A stretch of 64,000 nucleotides of DNA from Thaumasiovibrio sp043421945 (GTDB taxonomy: Bacteria; Pseudomonadota; Gammaproteobacteria; Enterobacterales; Vibrionaceae), in assembly GCA_043421945.1 (NCBI GenBank), contig JBHOGO010000008.1, positions 1 to 64,000 of the forward strand, in the 5' to 3' direction. Below are positions 1-9,400 of the stretch, piece after piece. The translations under genes were made by a program, and so were the position numbers. The notes under the pieces were generated by a model, which did not search any database, had not been told where the DNA came from, and worked only from the letters and a program-made list of their open reading frames with translations. Within the stretch, counting starts at the first letter, position 1, and every line of letters begins with the position of its first letter.

Positions 1-206
1 TAAACGTTTAATTACGGGTTGAGGAGCAGACATAATAAGCGACCGTTAAATAAAAGTAATAGATCAAAACTGGTGATTGCGGTCAAGAGGTCTGCTCGAC
101 TAATAGCTGAAATGATCACTGGATCACACTATTTTAATTCCCAAATTGGCTGTGGAATGACGGGTGTTATCTTTCCACGCATTGAAGCACGTTAAGGTCC
201 CCCATT

Positions 207-878
207 GTGCATGTAACTGATGATGATATTTATCACACTGCTGATATGCAGGTGCTATTTGAAGAGAACAAGCAGGGAGTGGTGCTGCGTCAAATCAGCA
301 TCAAACCAGGACAAGAGATATTAGTCCAAGGGCAGTCTGTTAAAGAGCTGTACTTTGTTATGTCTGGAACAATTTCCTTGCATCGTAATGCGCTACAAGG
401 GCGACGGTATCAAGTCGGTTGCTTTCGCCATAATGGGTTCTTAGGCTTGATGGAGAAATTTTCTCTACAACCGTGCTTTTATAGTGTTATAGCGGAGACA
501 GAATGTGAGTTGTATGTCATTGATGGCGAAAAGTTTTCTCAGCTTATTTATAATACCCCTGATCTTGCTGCGAGTGTTTTTCGTCACATTACGACTAAGT
601 GGTATACCTCTGTTGAAAGAATGACTCGACATATTCTCCATACAATTAAATATTGTGTTATCGATGATTTACTTCAGTTCTATTTATCGAATCCTAATCA
701 GCTGTACTCTGTTAATAAGAATGTAGAGTGTGAGCGTTTAGGGACGAGCTTACGGGTGTATAATCGGATATTGAAACAGCTAGAAGAAACGGGTGCGATT
801 GAGGTTGCCAAGCGTGATATTAAGTTGGTCAACTTGGATATATTGCAGAATGAACGTTTATGCGAAGCTGAGAAGTAG
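207..878 (+). CDS. Crp/Fnr-family transcriptional regulator
   Basis: 223-residue protein with the Crp/Fnr plan. Residues about 25-125 form a cyclic-nucleotide-binding beta-roll (IKPGQEILVQGQ, then YFVMSGTISLHR). A long dimer helix follows, then a winged helix at about 170-215 (ERLGTSLRVYNRILKQLEE). There is no N-terminal cysteine cluster of the Fnr type, and the phosphate-binding cassette residues of Crp are not evident, so the effector cannot be named. YeiL-like members of the family have this general shape. The start is GTG with a modest AAGG nine bases upstream. The gene converges on the sulfatase operon, and a 16-bp palindrome lies upstream of that operon, but a regulatory link is only a guess. 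Confidence 0.85.
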   Translation: MHVTDDDIYHTADMQVLFEENKQGVVLRQISIKPGQEILVQGQSVKELYFVMSGTISLHRNALQGRRYQVGCFRHNGFLGLMEKFSLQPCFYSVIAETECELYVIDGEKFSQLIYNTPDLAASVFRHITTKWYTSVERMTRHILHTIKYCVIDDLLQFYLSNPNQLYSVNKNVECERLGTSLRVYNRILKQLEETGAIEVAKRDIKLVNLDILQNERLCEAEK

Positions 879-896
879 TCACTACTGCACTAAATA

Positions 897-933
897 AGTG
901 CCATTACAGCTGTATATAAGCCGTAATGGCGCT
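897..933. terminator. Stem-loop between convergent genes
   Basis: Inverted repeat GCCATTAC / GTAATGGC (900-907 and 923-930) with a further GC pair inside. It lies between the stop of the regulator gene and the stop of the sulfatase gene. The T-run after the stem is short on both strands, so this is a plausible but weak bidirectional terminator. Confidence 0.5.
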
Positions 934-967
934 TTCAATATTTATTTCAGGTGTCTACTCGAATACT

Positions 968-2470
968 TTAGTTCCAGCGTTCATGCTTGAGAATATTCTC
1001 AGTTGTGAAGTTAGGGTAGGCTTGTTCCCACATGTTCAGACCATTGTGCTCATCCGTTGAGTATTGTTCAAAAAACGCATCAAGCTCTGCAATCATTATA
1101 TCTTGCTGCTCCTGACGTGGAGCGACAGAGATATAACGTTCGCCCATAGGATGGCTAAGGTCGTACCAATGGTCTTCAGGGGCGCCATCTTTATCACGAG
1201 GGTAATAACGTACCAGCTTCCAGTGACCGTTTGTGATCATGCGTGAGTTGCCACGTTCAGCGACTTGATATTCACGCCACGTGTGCACGCGCTCGCCCGC
1301 CATCAGTGGCAGCAATGATTGACCAGGACCGTAGCTTGTATCGTAGCTCTCATCACCAGATGCAATATCTAGAATGGTGGCATGCAAATCGATGAGGTCA
1401 ACAAACTCACCACGCACTTGTTTAGGGCGAACGTGCTCTTCTGGTCCAGAGATGATAAACGGAATACGGATCGTCTCTTCATAGTAGTTATATGGGAAGG
1501 TACCATTCACTTTCTCATACAGGCCGTACTGGCCCATAAGTAGTCCGTGGTCAGAGACAAAGGCAATCACAGTGTTATCAAGAATATCACGCCCTTGTAA
1601 GCCGTCGAGAAGGGCCCCCACTTGATCGTCAAGTAAGGTAACGGCTGCAAGGTATTGAGCTAATGTCTCTTCGTGGTTATCTGGTGTTAGTGAGTACTCG
1701 TTCATATGCTCAAGAACAGAGGCACCACCGTACGCGACAATTTTATGTGCGATTGGACGATACTTCTCGACAAGTCGCTCAGGAAGACCTTCAAATGGGA
1801 AGTGGGGTTCAACATAATTGAGGCTGACAAAAAACGGCTGATCACTTGGTTGGTCGATAAACTTTAAGGTTTCTTCTGTCAGGAACTGCGCTTGTACACC
1901 AGTGTATTCGAGGTTTTCACCTTCATCAGAAAAAAGTACCGTGCCGCTATGTAGGTACTGGTTTTTCCAACCAGCTTTTAAGGCATCGTAGCTTAACCAA
2001 CGATCGAAACCACGAATGGGATCTTTACTGTCTGTTGTCGCGTGCCATTTCCCAAGTAGTGCAGTACGGTAACCCTGCTCTTGCATTCGTTCACCCAATA
2101 GCGTTTCGCCATCGAGCCAGTCTGCATCAAACTCAGGATCTTCCGCTAAAAAGTCATAAACACCATGTTGAGAAGGCATTTTTCCAGTGTGGAAGGTTGC
2201 TCGTGCCGCAGAGCTCACTGGCGCAGGGGTCATACCATTTTCAAATCTAACACCTCTTTCAGCAAGGTACTCTAAGTTAGGTGTCTCAATGTTGCTATTT
2301 CTAAAGCTACTTGCCCATTGCCCCATGTCATCAACCATGATCATGAGTATATTAGGTGTATCTGTTTCATTTGCATGATGTGTGAATTGAATTGCCATCG
2401 ATGGCGCAGCAGTGACAGTGGCGCTGAGGGCAATAGCACTAGCGATCTTGTTGAGCTTTGGGCGCGTCAT
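968..2470 (-). CDS. Secreted sulfatase, serine-type formylglycine site
   Basis: 500-residue arylsulfatase-family hydrolase with a signal peptide (about residues 1-26). It has the N-terminal metal motif ILMIMVDDMG (D47, D48) and the sulfatase signature around residues 84-99. The residue that becomes formylglycine is Ser86 in PVSSAARATFHTG, where aerobic sulfatases have Cys. Ser-type enzymes are matured by the radical-SAM enzyme anSME, which is encoded 29 bases upstream in the same operon. Other metal and active-site motifs are GKWH near residue 140 and SDHG near 307. It should cleave a sulfate ester outside the cytoplasm; the substrate (algal polysaccharide, mucin or a small ester) cannot be read from the sequence. 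A GGAGA ribosome-binding site lies four bases before the ATG. Confidence 0.9.
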   Translation of the reverse strand: MTRPKLNKIASAIALSATVTAAPSMAIQFTHHANETDTPNILMIMVDDMGQWASSFRNSNIETPNLEYLAERGVRFENGMTPAPVSSAARATFHTGKMPSQHGVYDFLAEDPEFDADWLDGETLLGERMQEQGYRTALLGKWHATTDSKDPIRGFDRWLSYDALKAGWKNQYLHSGTVLFSDEGENLEYTGVQAQFLTEETLKFIDQPSDQPFFVSLNYVEPHFPFEGLPERLVEKYRPIAHKIVAYGGASVLEHMNEYSLTPDNHEETLAQYLAAVTLLDDQVGALLDGLQGRDILDNTVIAFVSDHGLLMGQYGLYEKVNGTFPYNYYEETIRIPFIISGPEEHVRPKQVRGEFVDLIDLHATILDIASGDESYDTSYGPGQSLLPLMAGERVHTWREYQVAERGNSRMITNGHWKLVRYYPRDKDGAPEDHWYDLSHPMGERYISVAPRQEQQDIMIAELDAFFEQYSTDEHNGLNMWEQAYPNFTTENILKHERWN

Positions 2471-2499
2471 GGTATCTCCGAGATATTTATTGGGGGTTG

Positions 2500-3762
2500 T
2501 TATCGTTGTTGTCTCTGGGCTTCTTTCTTTGCCACTATGGTCATAATGGCGGCAGGTGGATGCCCTTTTAACAGCAGCTTTTTCATCAGCTGAAGGTATG
2601 GTGTTGAATAGGCAAAAAACTGTTTATATGCCTGACAGAGATAGTGCTGCTCAGGCTTACGAGCAGAGGAGAGTGAGAAACGTTGCTTTGGGCAGCCACC
2701 ATGGCAAAGCGAACGGTAATCACATTGCTGGCAGTCGCTTGAAAGTGACTGGGCTTTGTTTAAGGCAAAGCGTTTGTTCTCTTCACTGGTATTAATATCT
2801 TTTAGGCGAGTATGGTGAATATTACCTCGAGTAAATTCAGGGTAGACGTAATGGTCGCACTGATAAATGTCGCCATTTGACTCTAAGGCGAAGGCGCTTC
2901 CGCAATGCTCAGCAAAGATACACATCTGTGCTGGTTGGTCACAGGTTAATGCGAAAGCATTTTCAAACATTTGTACCCAAACATTACCGATATCATGCCT
3001 TACCCAGTGGTGGAAAAGAGTGACCAAAAATGCACCAAAATCAACGGGCTTTACAGACCAATCAGTAAGGCTTACTGCCTCTTTTCTTCCTGGGTGTAGC
3101 AGCGTTAAGCCATCCTCAGTTGTTTGATGTGCTATTTGTTCAACGGCCGGAAGGAACTGCATATGTTGGCTGCCGAGCTCTTTCAGGTACGTATAAAGTG
3201 CTAGGGGTTGATGTACGTTAATGTCATTAACGACGGTTAATGTATTGAATTCAATGTCGTATTTTTTGAGCAAAGAGATAGCATCGACGACACGTTGATG
3301 GGTTGGCTTTCCTGACCGTGTGACGCGATATTGATCGTGTAATTCAGCAGGGCCATCAATGGATATACCAATGAGAAAGTGGTGCTCTTTAAAAAACACA
3401 CACCACTCATCGTTAACCAACAACCCGTTCGTTTGAAAGGTATTGATGATCTTTTTGCCATTAGCAAATTGCTGCTGCCACTTGACGGCTTGTCGGTAGA
3501 AGTTAATTCCGCGGAGTGTGGGCTCTCCACCTTGCCATGCAAACACCACCTCTTTGCCTTGCTGCGCTTCTATATGCTGTTCCACGTAGGCGAGTAGCGT
3601 TGCATCACTCATCAGATCATTGGTTCCTCGCTCTGGGTACAGCTGCTCTTTTTCTAAATAAAAGCAATAATGACAGTCAATATTGCATTTAGACCCCGTT
3701 GGCTTAGCCATAACGTGGCAGCCTGACGGTGAAAAATGAGCAGAATTTAGAGTATGAGGCAT
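2500..3762 (-). CDS. Anaerobic sulfatase-maturating enzyme (radical SAM, SPASM)
   Basis: 420-residue radical-SAM enzyme of the anSME/AtsB/ChuR group. The SAM-cluster motif CxxxCxxC is C26-C30-C33 (KCNIDCHYC). The C-terminal SPASM domain, about residues 275-385, carries the cysteines for two auxiliary 4Fe-4S clusters (CGSAFALESNGDIYQCDHY, then SDCQQCDYRSLCHGGCPKQ). Family members oxidise the active-site Cys or Ser of a sulfatase to formylglycine without oxygen. It is the first gene of an operon with the Ser-type sulfatase just downstream, which fits this role closely. The ribosome-binding site is weak. Confidence 0.93.
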   Translation of the reverse strand: MPHTLNSAHFSPSGCHVMAKPTGSKCNIDCHYCFYLEKEQLYPERGTNDLMSDATLLAYVEQHIEAQQGKEVVFAWQGGEPTLRGINFYRQAVKWQQQFANGKKIINTFQTNGLLVNDEWCVFFKEHHFLIGISIDGPAELHDQYRVTRSGKPTHQRVVDAISLLKKYDIEFNTLTVVNDINVHQPLALYTYLKELGSQHMQFLPAVEQIAHQTTEDGLTLLHPGRKEAVSLTDWSVKPVDFGAFLVTLFHHWVRHDIGNVWVQMFENAFALTCDQPAQMCIFAEHCGSAFALESNGDIYQCDHYVYPEFTRGNIHHTRLKDINTSEENKRFALNKAQSLSSDCQQCDYRSLCHGGCPKQRFSLSSARKPEQHYLCQAYKQFFAYSTPYLQLMKKLLLKGHPPAAIMTIVAKKEAQRQQR

Positions 3763-3833
3763 CTTGTTACCATGTCGTGAAGTGTATGAACAATTAAAGC
3801 GGAGGAAGGTTATCAGCGGTCATACACCGTAAA

Positions 3834-3849
3834 TAGGACAAATGTCCTA
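3834..3849. promoter_or_regulatory. 16-bp palindromic putative operator
   Basis: Perfect inverted repeat TAGGACA-AA-TGTCCTA, 72 bases upstream of the anSME start. It has the size and spacing of a Crp/Fnr-type site but does not match the Crp (TGTGA-N6-TCACA) or Fnr (TTGAT-N4-ATCAA) consensus. It probably controls the anSME-sulfatase operon; the protein that binds it is unknown. The rest of the 3763-4012 gap holds no recognisable gene. Confidence 0.5.
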
Positions 3850-4012
3850 AATGGCGCAATCGTTTGCTAATCGTGAGGTGAACAAGAGATAAGAGCCGAA
3901 AGAGTGTTCAACGTTAATCAAAAGGGAAGGGGAGATCCTGAAGTGAGGCAGCAGTATTTGGGCAGGCTGAAAATAGGTCAGGAAGAGGGCTAAGTAATAA
4001 ACGTGAGAAATT

Positions 4013-4052
4013 AAAACTCGGCATCCGTAAGAAAACTTACGGTGCCGAGTTT
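4013..4052 (-). terminator. Intrinsic terminator of cydDC
   Basis: Long stem-loop with arms ACTCGGCATCCGTAAG / CTTACGGTGCCGAGT, one mismatch and a tight AAAA loop. On the minus strand it ends in a TTTT-rich tail, 24 bases past the cydC stop. Confidence 0.85.
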
Positions 4053-4075
4053 GTTATGAGCCTCTTGGCTGACTG

Positions 4076-5815
4076 CTACTGTATATATTGCCAAGTTTGT
4101 TGGTAGCGTGTCGAGCTGGCAAGTAAAGCGGTATGGCTACCTTGTTCGACGATCTTTCCAGCTTCCATTAAGCAAATTTCATCCATCTGCGGCAGGCCGA
4201 CTAAACGGTGTGTGATAAACAGAACGGTTTTGTCGGTACTTTTTTCGATTAACATTCTCAGTAGAGTTTGCTCTGTCTGCTTATCAAGTCCTTCTGTCGG
4301 TTCGTCAAGTAGCCAAATAGGGGCATCATGTAAAATAGCCCGCGCGATGCCAATACGTCGGCGCTCTCCACCGGAAAGTTGACGTCCACCTTCACCAATC
4401 CAGCTGTCTAAACCTTGCCCTTCCAGTAAGTTGCTGAGAGCGACATCAGTGAGTGCCTGTGACAATATCTCATCTGAGGCATCAGGATGTGCAATAAGTA
4501 AATTATCTCTGAGTGTGCCATTAAATAGATCAACACGCTGGCTGACGACAACCATACTGTTTCGCAACGATGATTCTTCCCACTCCTTTAATGAAACGCC
4601 ATCAAGGAGTATTTCACCCTCAATAGGGTCCCATTGACGAGTGATCAGCTGTAACAACGTGGATTTCCCGCAACCTGTTTTGCCAAGAAGGGCAATTTTG
4701 CTGCCGATTTTAATGTTAAGACTGACGCTATCTATCACTGTTTTAGGGCTATCGTGATAATGAAAGTGCACATTAGATAGAGTTAACTCCCCTTTGACCT
4801 TCGCTTGATGAGTATTCCCTAAAAAAGGAGTATCAGGTGTCGCATTGAGCAGGGTGTTAAGGCGTTGAGCTGAGGTGAGTGTCTTGCCTAAATATTGAAA
4901 AGCACCGGCAAAAGGCATCAGTATTTCAAAACTTGCGAGTGTCGCAAAAGCAAACATTGCAATAAAGGGATCTGGTGCACGACCACCGATACCATCAGCT
5001 GCAAACCACATGATCATGGTTAAGGTGATACCAGAAGCAAGTTGTAATGAAGCACTTGCTAACCCAGTGACCATTGCCATACGACGCTGAGCATCAAGCA
5101 GTGTCTGCTGAGTTTCTTCGATTCTATCTTGATAACGACGTGTGGCATTAAACAGAGTGAGTTCTGTGCTGCCTTGCACCCAATCGAGTAGCGCAACACG
5201 TAAATGGGCAGTGCCTAATGTGAGCGCTTCGCCATGCTGACTTCCTAAACGATAGAAAACAACAGGGATGACGCACATAAGCACCATCAAAATGACACCA
5301 AGGGCAATACCTAAAGCAGGCTCAAACCAATAGAGAAACCCTGATAAACCTAGAGTGGCGAAAATACCGATCGTTAATGGTGTCAGTAGCCTTAGGTAGA
5401 GATGATCCATCGCATCAACATCGGCAACGAGTCTATTTAATAGGTCAGCATCTCGAAGGTTAGCTTGCTTCCCAGGGATAAGAGGGATTAACTTGCGGAA
5501 CACAAACAGGCGAAGATCAGCCAGTAATTTGAAGGTCGCATTATGGCTAACGACACGCTCTCCCCATCGACCTGCTGTTCGAGCCATTGAAAAACCACGT
5601 ACGCCAGCACCGGGCAACATATAGTTGAAGGTTTGTCTCGCAATCGTTAGCCCTGCAACAGCGGAGGCGGAGATAAACCAACCAGAGAGGGTTAATAAAC
5701 TGATGGCAGCGGCTAATGTGGCCAGTGCCAAAATCATCCCCAAGGTTAGACCAAACCAATGCTTTCGATATAAAGCGACAAAAGGGAGTAGATCACGCAT
5801 TATTTTGCTCCACAT
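4076..5815 (-). CDS. cydC: Heterodimeric thiol/haem exporter ABC subunit CydC
   Basis: 579-residue ABC exporter half. Six transmembrane helices occupy about residues 15-320 and a nucleotide-binding domain follows. Its Walker A is GKTGCGKST, the signature is LSGGERRRIGIARA and Walker B is IWLLDEPTEGLD. CydDC exports cysteine and glutathione to the periplasm and is needed for assembly of cytochrome bd oxidase and periplasmic c-type cytochromes. The gene overlaps the end of cydD by 23 bases, so the two are translationally coupled. Length and order (cydD then cydC) are normal for gammaproteobacteria. Confidence 0.95.
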   Translation of the reverse strand: MWSKIMRDLLPFVALYRKHWFGLTLGMILALATLAAAISLLTLSGWFISASAVAGLTIARQTFNYMLPGAGVRGFSMARTAGRWGERVVSHNATFKLLADLRLFVFRKLIPLIPGKQANLRDADLLNRLVADVDAMDHLYLRLLTPLTIGIFATLGLSGFLYWFEPALGIALGVILMVLMCVIPVVFYRLGSQHGEALTLGTAHLRVALLDWVQGSTELTLFNATRRYQDRIEETQQTLLDAQRRMAMVTGLASASLQLASGITLTMIMWFAADGIGGRAPDPFIAMFAFATLASFEILMPFAGAFQYLGKTLTSAQRLNTLLNATPDTPFLGNTHQAKVKGELTLSNVHFHYHDSPKTVIDSVSLNIKIGSKIALLGKTGCGKSTLLQLITRQWDPIEGEILLDGVSLKEWEESSLRNSMVVVSQRVDLFNGTLRDNLLIAHPDASDEILSQALTDVALSNLLEGQGLDSWIGEGGRQLSGGERRRIGIARAILHDAPIWLLDEPTEGLDKQTEQTLLRMLIEKSTDKTVLFITHRLVGLPQMDEICLMEAGKIVEQGSHTALLASSTRYQQTWQYIQ

Positions 5816-7604
5816 TTTGAGTTGTGCTTTCGGTATGATTTAGCATGTCGAGCATTACTCCATCTTGTTTGATGGTATCAAACGATCCTTGTTGGGCAAT
5901 TGCGCCATCGTGTAAAACAATCACTTTATCCATCGCTTTTAGCTGACCGAGCTGGTGGCTAATCATGAGTGTTGTTTTCTGTTTTGTGGCGTCAGCTAAA
6001 GAGGTCAGTACCGTTTGTTCACTGTGAGCATCGAGGCTGGCAGTGGGTTCATCCAATAACCAAAAATTACCGCTTTGCAAGATTGCCCGAGCTAATGCAA
6101 GACGCTGTGCCTGCCCAACGGATAGCCCACTCGAACGATCACCAATGGCTTGTTGGTATCCATCAGCTAGTGAGTCAATAAATTCATCCGCATAGGCTTT
6201 TTTTGCAGCTGCTTTGATCGACTCTAGCGGTGTATTAGGGTTACTTAACGCGATATTTTCGGCAACGGTGCCATGCAAAAGAAGGGGGTTTTGTCCTACC
6301 CAACTCAATTGACTTCGCCAATGAGCAAAATCAATGCTGGTCAATTCAGTGCCGTTAACCGTTAGCGAGCCTTTATAGGGCAGGAAGCCGAGTAATGCAT
6401 TCATCACCGTAGATTTACCTGCACCGCTTTGACCAACGAGAGCAACTTTTTCGCCGTGGTTAATCGTAAAGTTAATCGGTCCTACAAGCTTGATGCCTTC
6501 AAGGCTGTAGATCTCAAGATCTTTGGCAAGAATAAAGGGGGCGCCTGTTGAAGCAGCACTGCCAGAAGGTGTTAGTGTTACCTTTGCTTTTCCACCTTCT
6601 GAACTTTGATGAGTCGCCTCTAGAAAATCCATTAGCGACTCTGCTGAAGCGATAGCTTGTGCCCGGGCGTGATAATGAACACCCAGTTCGCGCATAGGTT
6701 GATAGAATTCTGGGGCGAGAATGAGGATAAACAAACCAGAAAATAGCGTAACAGTTAAACCATAGTGCCCAAAGTTCAGCTCACCAATATAGGTAAAGCC
6801 AAAATAGACGGCGACAGCGGCGACGGATAAGGCTGCAAAGAATTCAAGCACAGCAGAAGAGAGAAAAGCGAGTCGCAATACTTCCATGGTGCGTTGTCTT
6901 AATATGTGCGCAGCGACATGGAGGTTATCAGCTTCCTTTTCTGCGTAATTAAAGAGGCGGAGTGTTTGCATACCGCGTAAACGGTCGAGAAAATGGCCGG
7001 ATAGTCGCTGTAGTGCTTTGAAGTTACGTTTGTTGGCATCTGCAGCCCCCATCCCAACCAGTGCCATGAAAAGTGGTACAAGTGGTGCTGTGATAAGAAA
7101 AATAACGCCCGCAGCCCAATTGAATGGAAAGACGACGACGAGAATAACCAAAGGAATTAAGCCTGCCAGTGTGACTTGAGGCAGATACTTAGCGAAGAAA
7201 TCTTGCATCTCTTCAATTTGCTCAAGTAGAAGACTAGACCAAGCGCCAGCCGGTCGGCCTTTGATATAAGCAGGGCCTAGTTGATTGAGGCGTTCTAAAA
7301 CGAGGCTTCGTAAATGTAAACGAACGACTTCTCCACAACGAAATCCAGTATATTCTTTGACTAGATTGAAGCCAGCGCGGAAAACTGCACTGATAATAAG
7401 GCCAACGAAGGGTGCGATTAATTCATTTTTTGGCGTCTGCTCCATGATGAGTTCATGAAGGATATGCGCAAGTAAGGCTGCTTGAGCTATTAATGCGAGT
7501 CCTGCACCAAAGCCGCACATGATCGTCAGACGTAGCCAATATTTGGCAGGTTTGCTTTGTGTTTTAAGCCATTTTGATAAAACACGTTGGGTTGAACGTT
7601 CCAT
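5793..7604 (-). CDS. cydD: Heterodimeric thiol/haem exporter ABC subunit CydD
   Basis: 603-residue partner of CydC. It has an N-terminal six-helix membrane domain, including the conserved GRPAGAWSSLLLEQIEEMQDF segment and a GLIPLVILVVVFPFNW helix. The ATPase domain has Walker A GQSGAGKST, signature LSVGQAQRLALARA and Walker B FWLLDEPTASLD. The signature has Val where Gly is usual (LSVGQ for LSGGQ), a common difference in CydD. It lies 178 bases downstream of trxB on the same strand. This trxB-cydDC proximity, seen in many enterics and vibrios, suggests a shared role in thiol redox balance. Confidence 0.95.
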   Translation of the reverse strand: MERSTQRVLSKWLKTQSKPAKYWLRLTIMCGFGAGLALIAQAALLAHILHELIMEQTPKNELIAPFVGLIISAVFRAGFNLVKEYTGFRCGEVVRLHLRSLVLERLNQLGPAYIKGRPAGAWSSLLLEQIEEMQDFFAKYLPQVTLAGLIPLVILVVVFPFNWAAGVIFLITAPLVPLFMALVGMGAADANKRNFKALQRLSGHFLDRLRGMQTLRLFNYAEKEADNLHVAAHILRQRTMEVLRLAFLSSAVLEFFAALSVAAVAVYFGFTYIGELNFGHYGLTVTLFSGLFILILAPEFYQPMRELGVHYHARAQAIASAESLMDFLEATHQSSEGGKAKVTLTPSGSAASTGAPFILAKDLEIYSLEGIKLVGPINFTINHGEKVALVGQSGAGKSTVMNALLGFLPYKGSLTVNGTELTSIDFAHWRSQLSWVGQNPLLLHGTVAENIALSNPNTPLESIKAAAKKAYADEFIDSLADGYQQAIGDRSSGLSVGQAQRLALARAILQSGNFWLLDEPTASLDAHSEQTVLTSLADATKQKTTLMISHQLGQLKAMDKVIVLHDGAIAQQGSFDTIKQDGVMLDMLNHTESTTQNVEQNNA

Positions 7605-7782
7605 TGATACCCATATAGTTCATAGCCTTACTATCTTGTACTTACAGGATAGATAAATAGGCGGGTGGTTGAGCATTGACTGGCCTCGGTGTACCGAAGC
7701 TCTTATCTTGGTATTGGACCGCCCTCAACATACTGAAGGCGGTATTGAGCTGACTAACTATATAATGCGAAGAACCTTGAGG

Positions 7783-8733
7783 TTATTGAGCATCAAGGAA
7801 GCGTTCTGCGTCTAAGGCTGCCATACACCCTGTACCGGCGGAAGTAATAGCCTGTCGATAAGTATGATCCATGACATCACCAGCGGCAAAAATACCTGGA
7901 ATGCTGGTTTGCGTTGCATTGCCTTCTAATCCAGATTTAACTTTAATGTAGCCATTTTCCATTTCTAATTGCTGAGCAAAAATCTGTGTGTTCGGCTGGT
8001 GGCCAATCGCAATAAATGCACCCATGACTTCGATTGTTTCAACACTAGATGATTGCGTATCTTTGATTCGAACGCCGGTCACGCCCATATCATCACCGAT
8101 CACTTCTTCAAGCGTGCGGTCTGTATGAAGAATAATATTACCGTTCTCGACCTTATCCATAAGACGCTTAATCAATATTTTTTCGGCACGGAATGTGTCA
8201 CGGCGGTGCACTAAATGCACTTCAGAAGCAATATTAGAAAGGTAAAGAGCTTCCTCTACAGCGGTGTTACCACCACCCACGACAGCAACTTTTTGGTTAC
8301 GGTAGAAGAAACCATCACAAGTGGCACATGCAGAAACACCACGTCCTTTGAAGGCTTCCTCAGAATCCAGACCTAAATATTTGGCAGATGCACCTGTTGC
8401 GATGATCAATGCATCGCAAGTATAGGCTTGATTGTCACCTTGTAGACGAAATGGACGCTCGCTAAAGTCGACTTCGCTGACGTGATCGAAAATAATTTCA
8501 GTTTCAAAGCGTTCAGCGTGCTCTTTCATACGGTCCATTAATGCAGGCCCAGTTAGTCCTTCTGCATCACCAGGCCAGTTTTCAACTTCGGTCGTGGTGG
8601 TGAGCTGACCACCTTGCTGCATGCCTGTCACCATGACAGGGTTTAGGTTGGCACGAGCGGCGTAGACCGCGGCTGTATAGCCTGCAGGGCCTGAACCTAA
8701 AATAAGCAGTGAGCAATGTTTGACTGAACTCAT
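7783..8733 (-). CDS. trxB: Thioredoxin-disulfide reductase
   Basis: 316-residue flavoprotein that reduces thioredoxin with NADPH. The FAD-binding site is GSGPAGYTAAVYAAR near the N-terminus. The redox-active disulfide is C136-A-T-C139 and the NADPH-binding loop is VVGGGNTAVEEAL. The C-terminal FAD motif is GIFAAGDVMDHTYRQA. Length is the family norm. The ATG is preceded by GGAG. A GC-rich stem (ACCGCC / GGCGGT, about 7719-7744) lies just past the stop and may end transcription before cydD, but it has no good T-run. Confidence 0.97.
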   Translation of the reverse strand: MSSVKHCSLLILGSGPAGYTAAVYAARANLNPVMVTGMQQGGQLTTTTEVENWPGDAEGLTGPALMDRMKEHAERFETEIIFDHVSEVDFSERPFRLQGDNQAYTCDALIIATGASAKYLGLDSEEAFKGRGVSACATCDGFFYRNQKVAVVGGGNTAVEEALYLSNIASEVHLVHRRDTFRAEKILIKRLMDKVENGNIILHTDRTLEEVIGDDMGVTGVRIKDTQSSSVETIEVMGAFIAIGHQPNTQIFAQQLEMENGYIKVKSGLEGNATQTSIPGIFAAGDVMDHTYRQAITSAGTGCMAALDAERFLDAQ

Positions 8734-9157
8734 GGATTCTCCAAATGCTGAGCATTGTTATAATTGACTGTTATTAAGACGAATTGGGTCTATTGTATGC
8801 AATTAAGTTGATGATTTCTTACATAGAAATCTGTCATTTGCATGTAAGCTTGCGTATTGTATATCTATTCACCATTACTTGGTGGCATATAGAGGTTTCA
8901 CAAGCCGTTCAACAGTCGTTGCGTTTTGAGACCCGATTGTAGAAAAATTGTGACGCTAAAGGAAGTAAAGAGGGAGCAGTTAAGGCGAATTAAGTGAGCC
9001 CTTAAGACTTTAGAGATTAAGCTATATGCTACTTTAGAATGATATATGGTAAGAGTCGCTTTTACCTTTACATTTATCTCTGATATGCTCAAAGTATCTG
9101 AGATAATGGAAAGGTTGTATGATTTGCGTGCCGAATAATGTTGCACGGGAAATGAGC

Positions 9158-9198
9158 ACCTGATATCAGGTTGGAATAATGGCTATAGCATTATTCCA
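9158..9198. repeat. Paired palindromes (REP-like element)
   Basis: Two adjacent palindromes in the trxB-lrp gap. The first is ACCTGATATCAGGT, perfect over 14 bases (9158-9171). The second has arms TGGAATAATG / CATTATTCCA (9172-9181, 9189-9198) around a 7-base loop. The second shares its 10-base arms with the larger palindrome at 62150-62191, which points to a dispersed repeat family. Nothing else recognisable lies in the 667-base gap apart from the lrp leader. Confidence 0.6.
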
Positions 9199-9400
9199 GA
9201 GAGGCTGTTATTCATTCTGCTTTTAAGGATGAAATTGCGGTTTTATTGCATAAAAAATACTTTTTTAGGCAATAAAACTGGAAATAACACTATTTAACGC
9301 ATACTATCATATCAGATAGCAACTTTTCGTTATTTACCTCTCATACAAAGCAAACACACAAAAAATTTGATCTGCATGGAAGTAAGTAAGGTGGAAAATA

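Noticed and set aside
8898..9146. 82-codon frame between trxB and lrp (minus)
   Set aside because: No ribosome-binding site, no recognisable motif, and a composition typical of AT-rich non-coding DNA.
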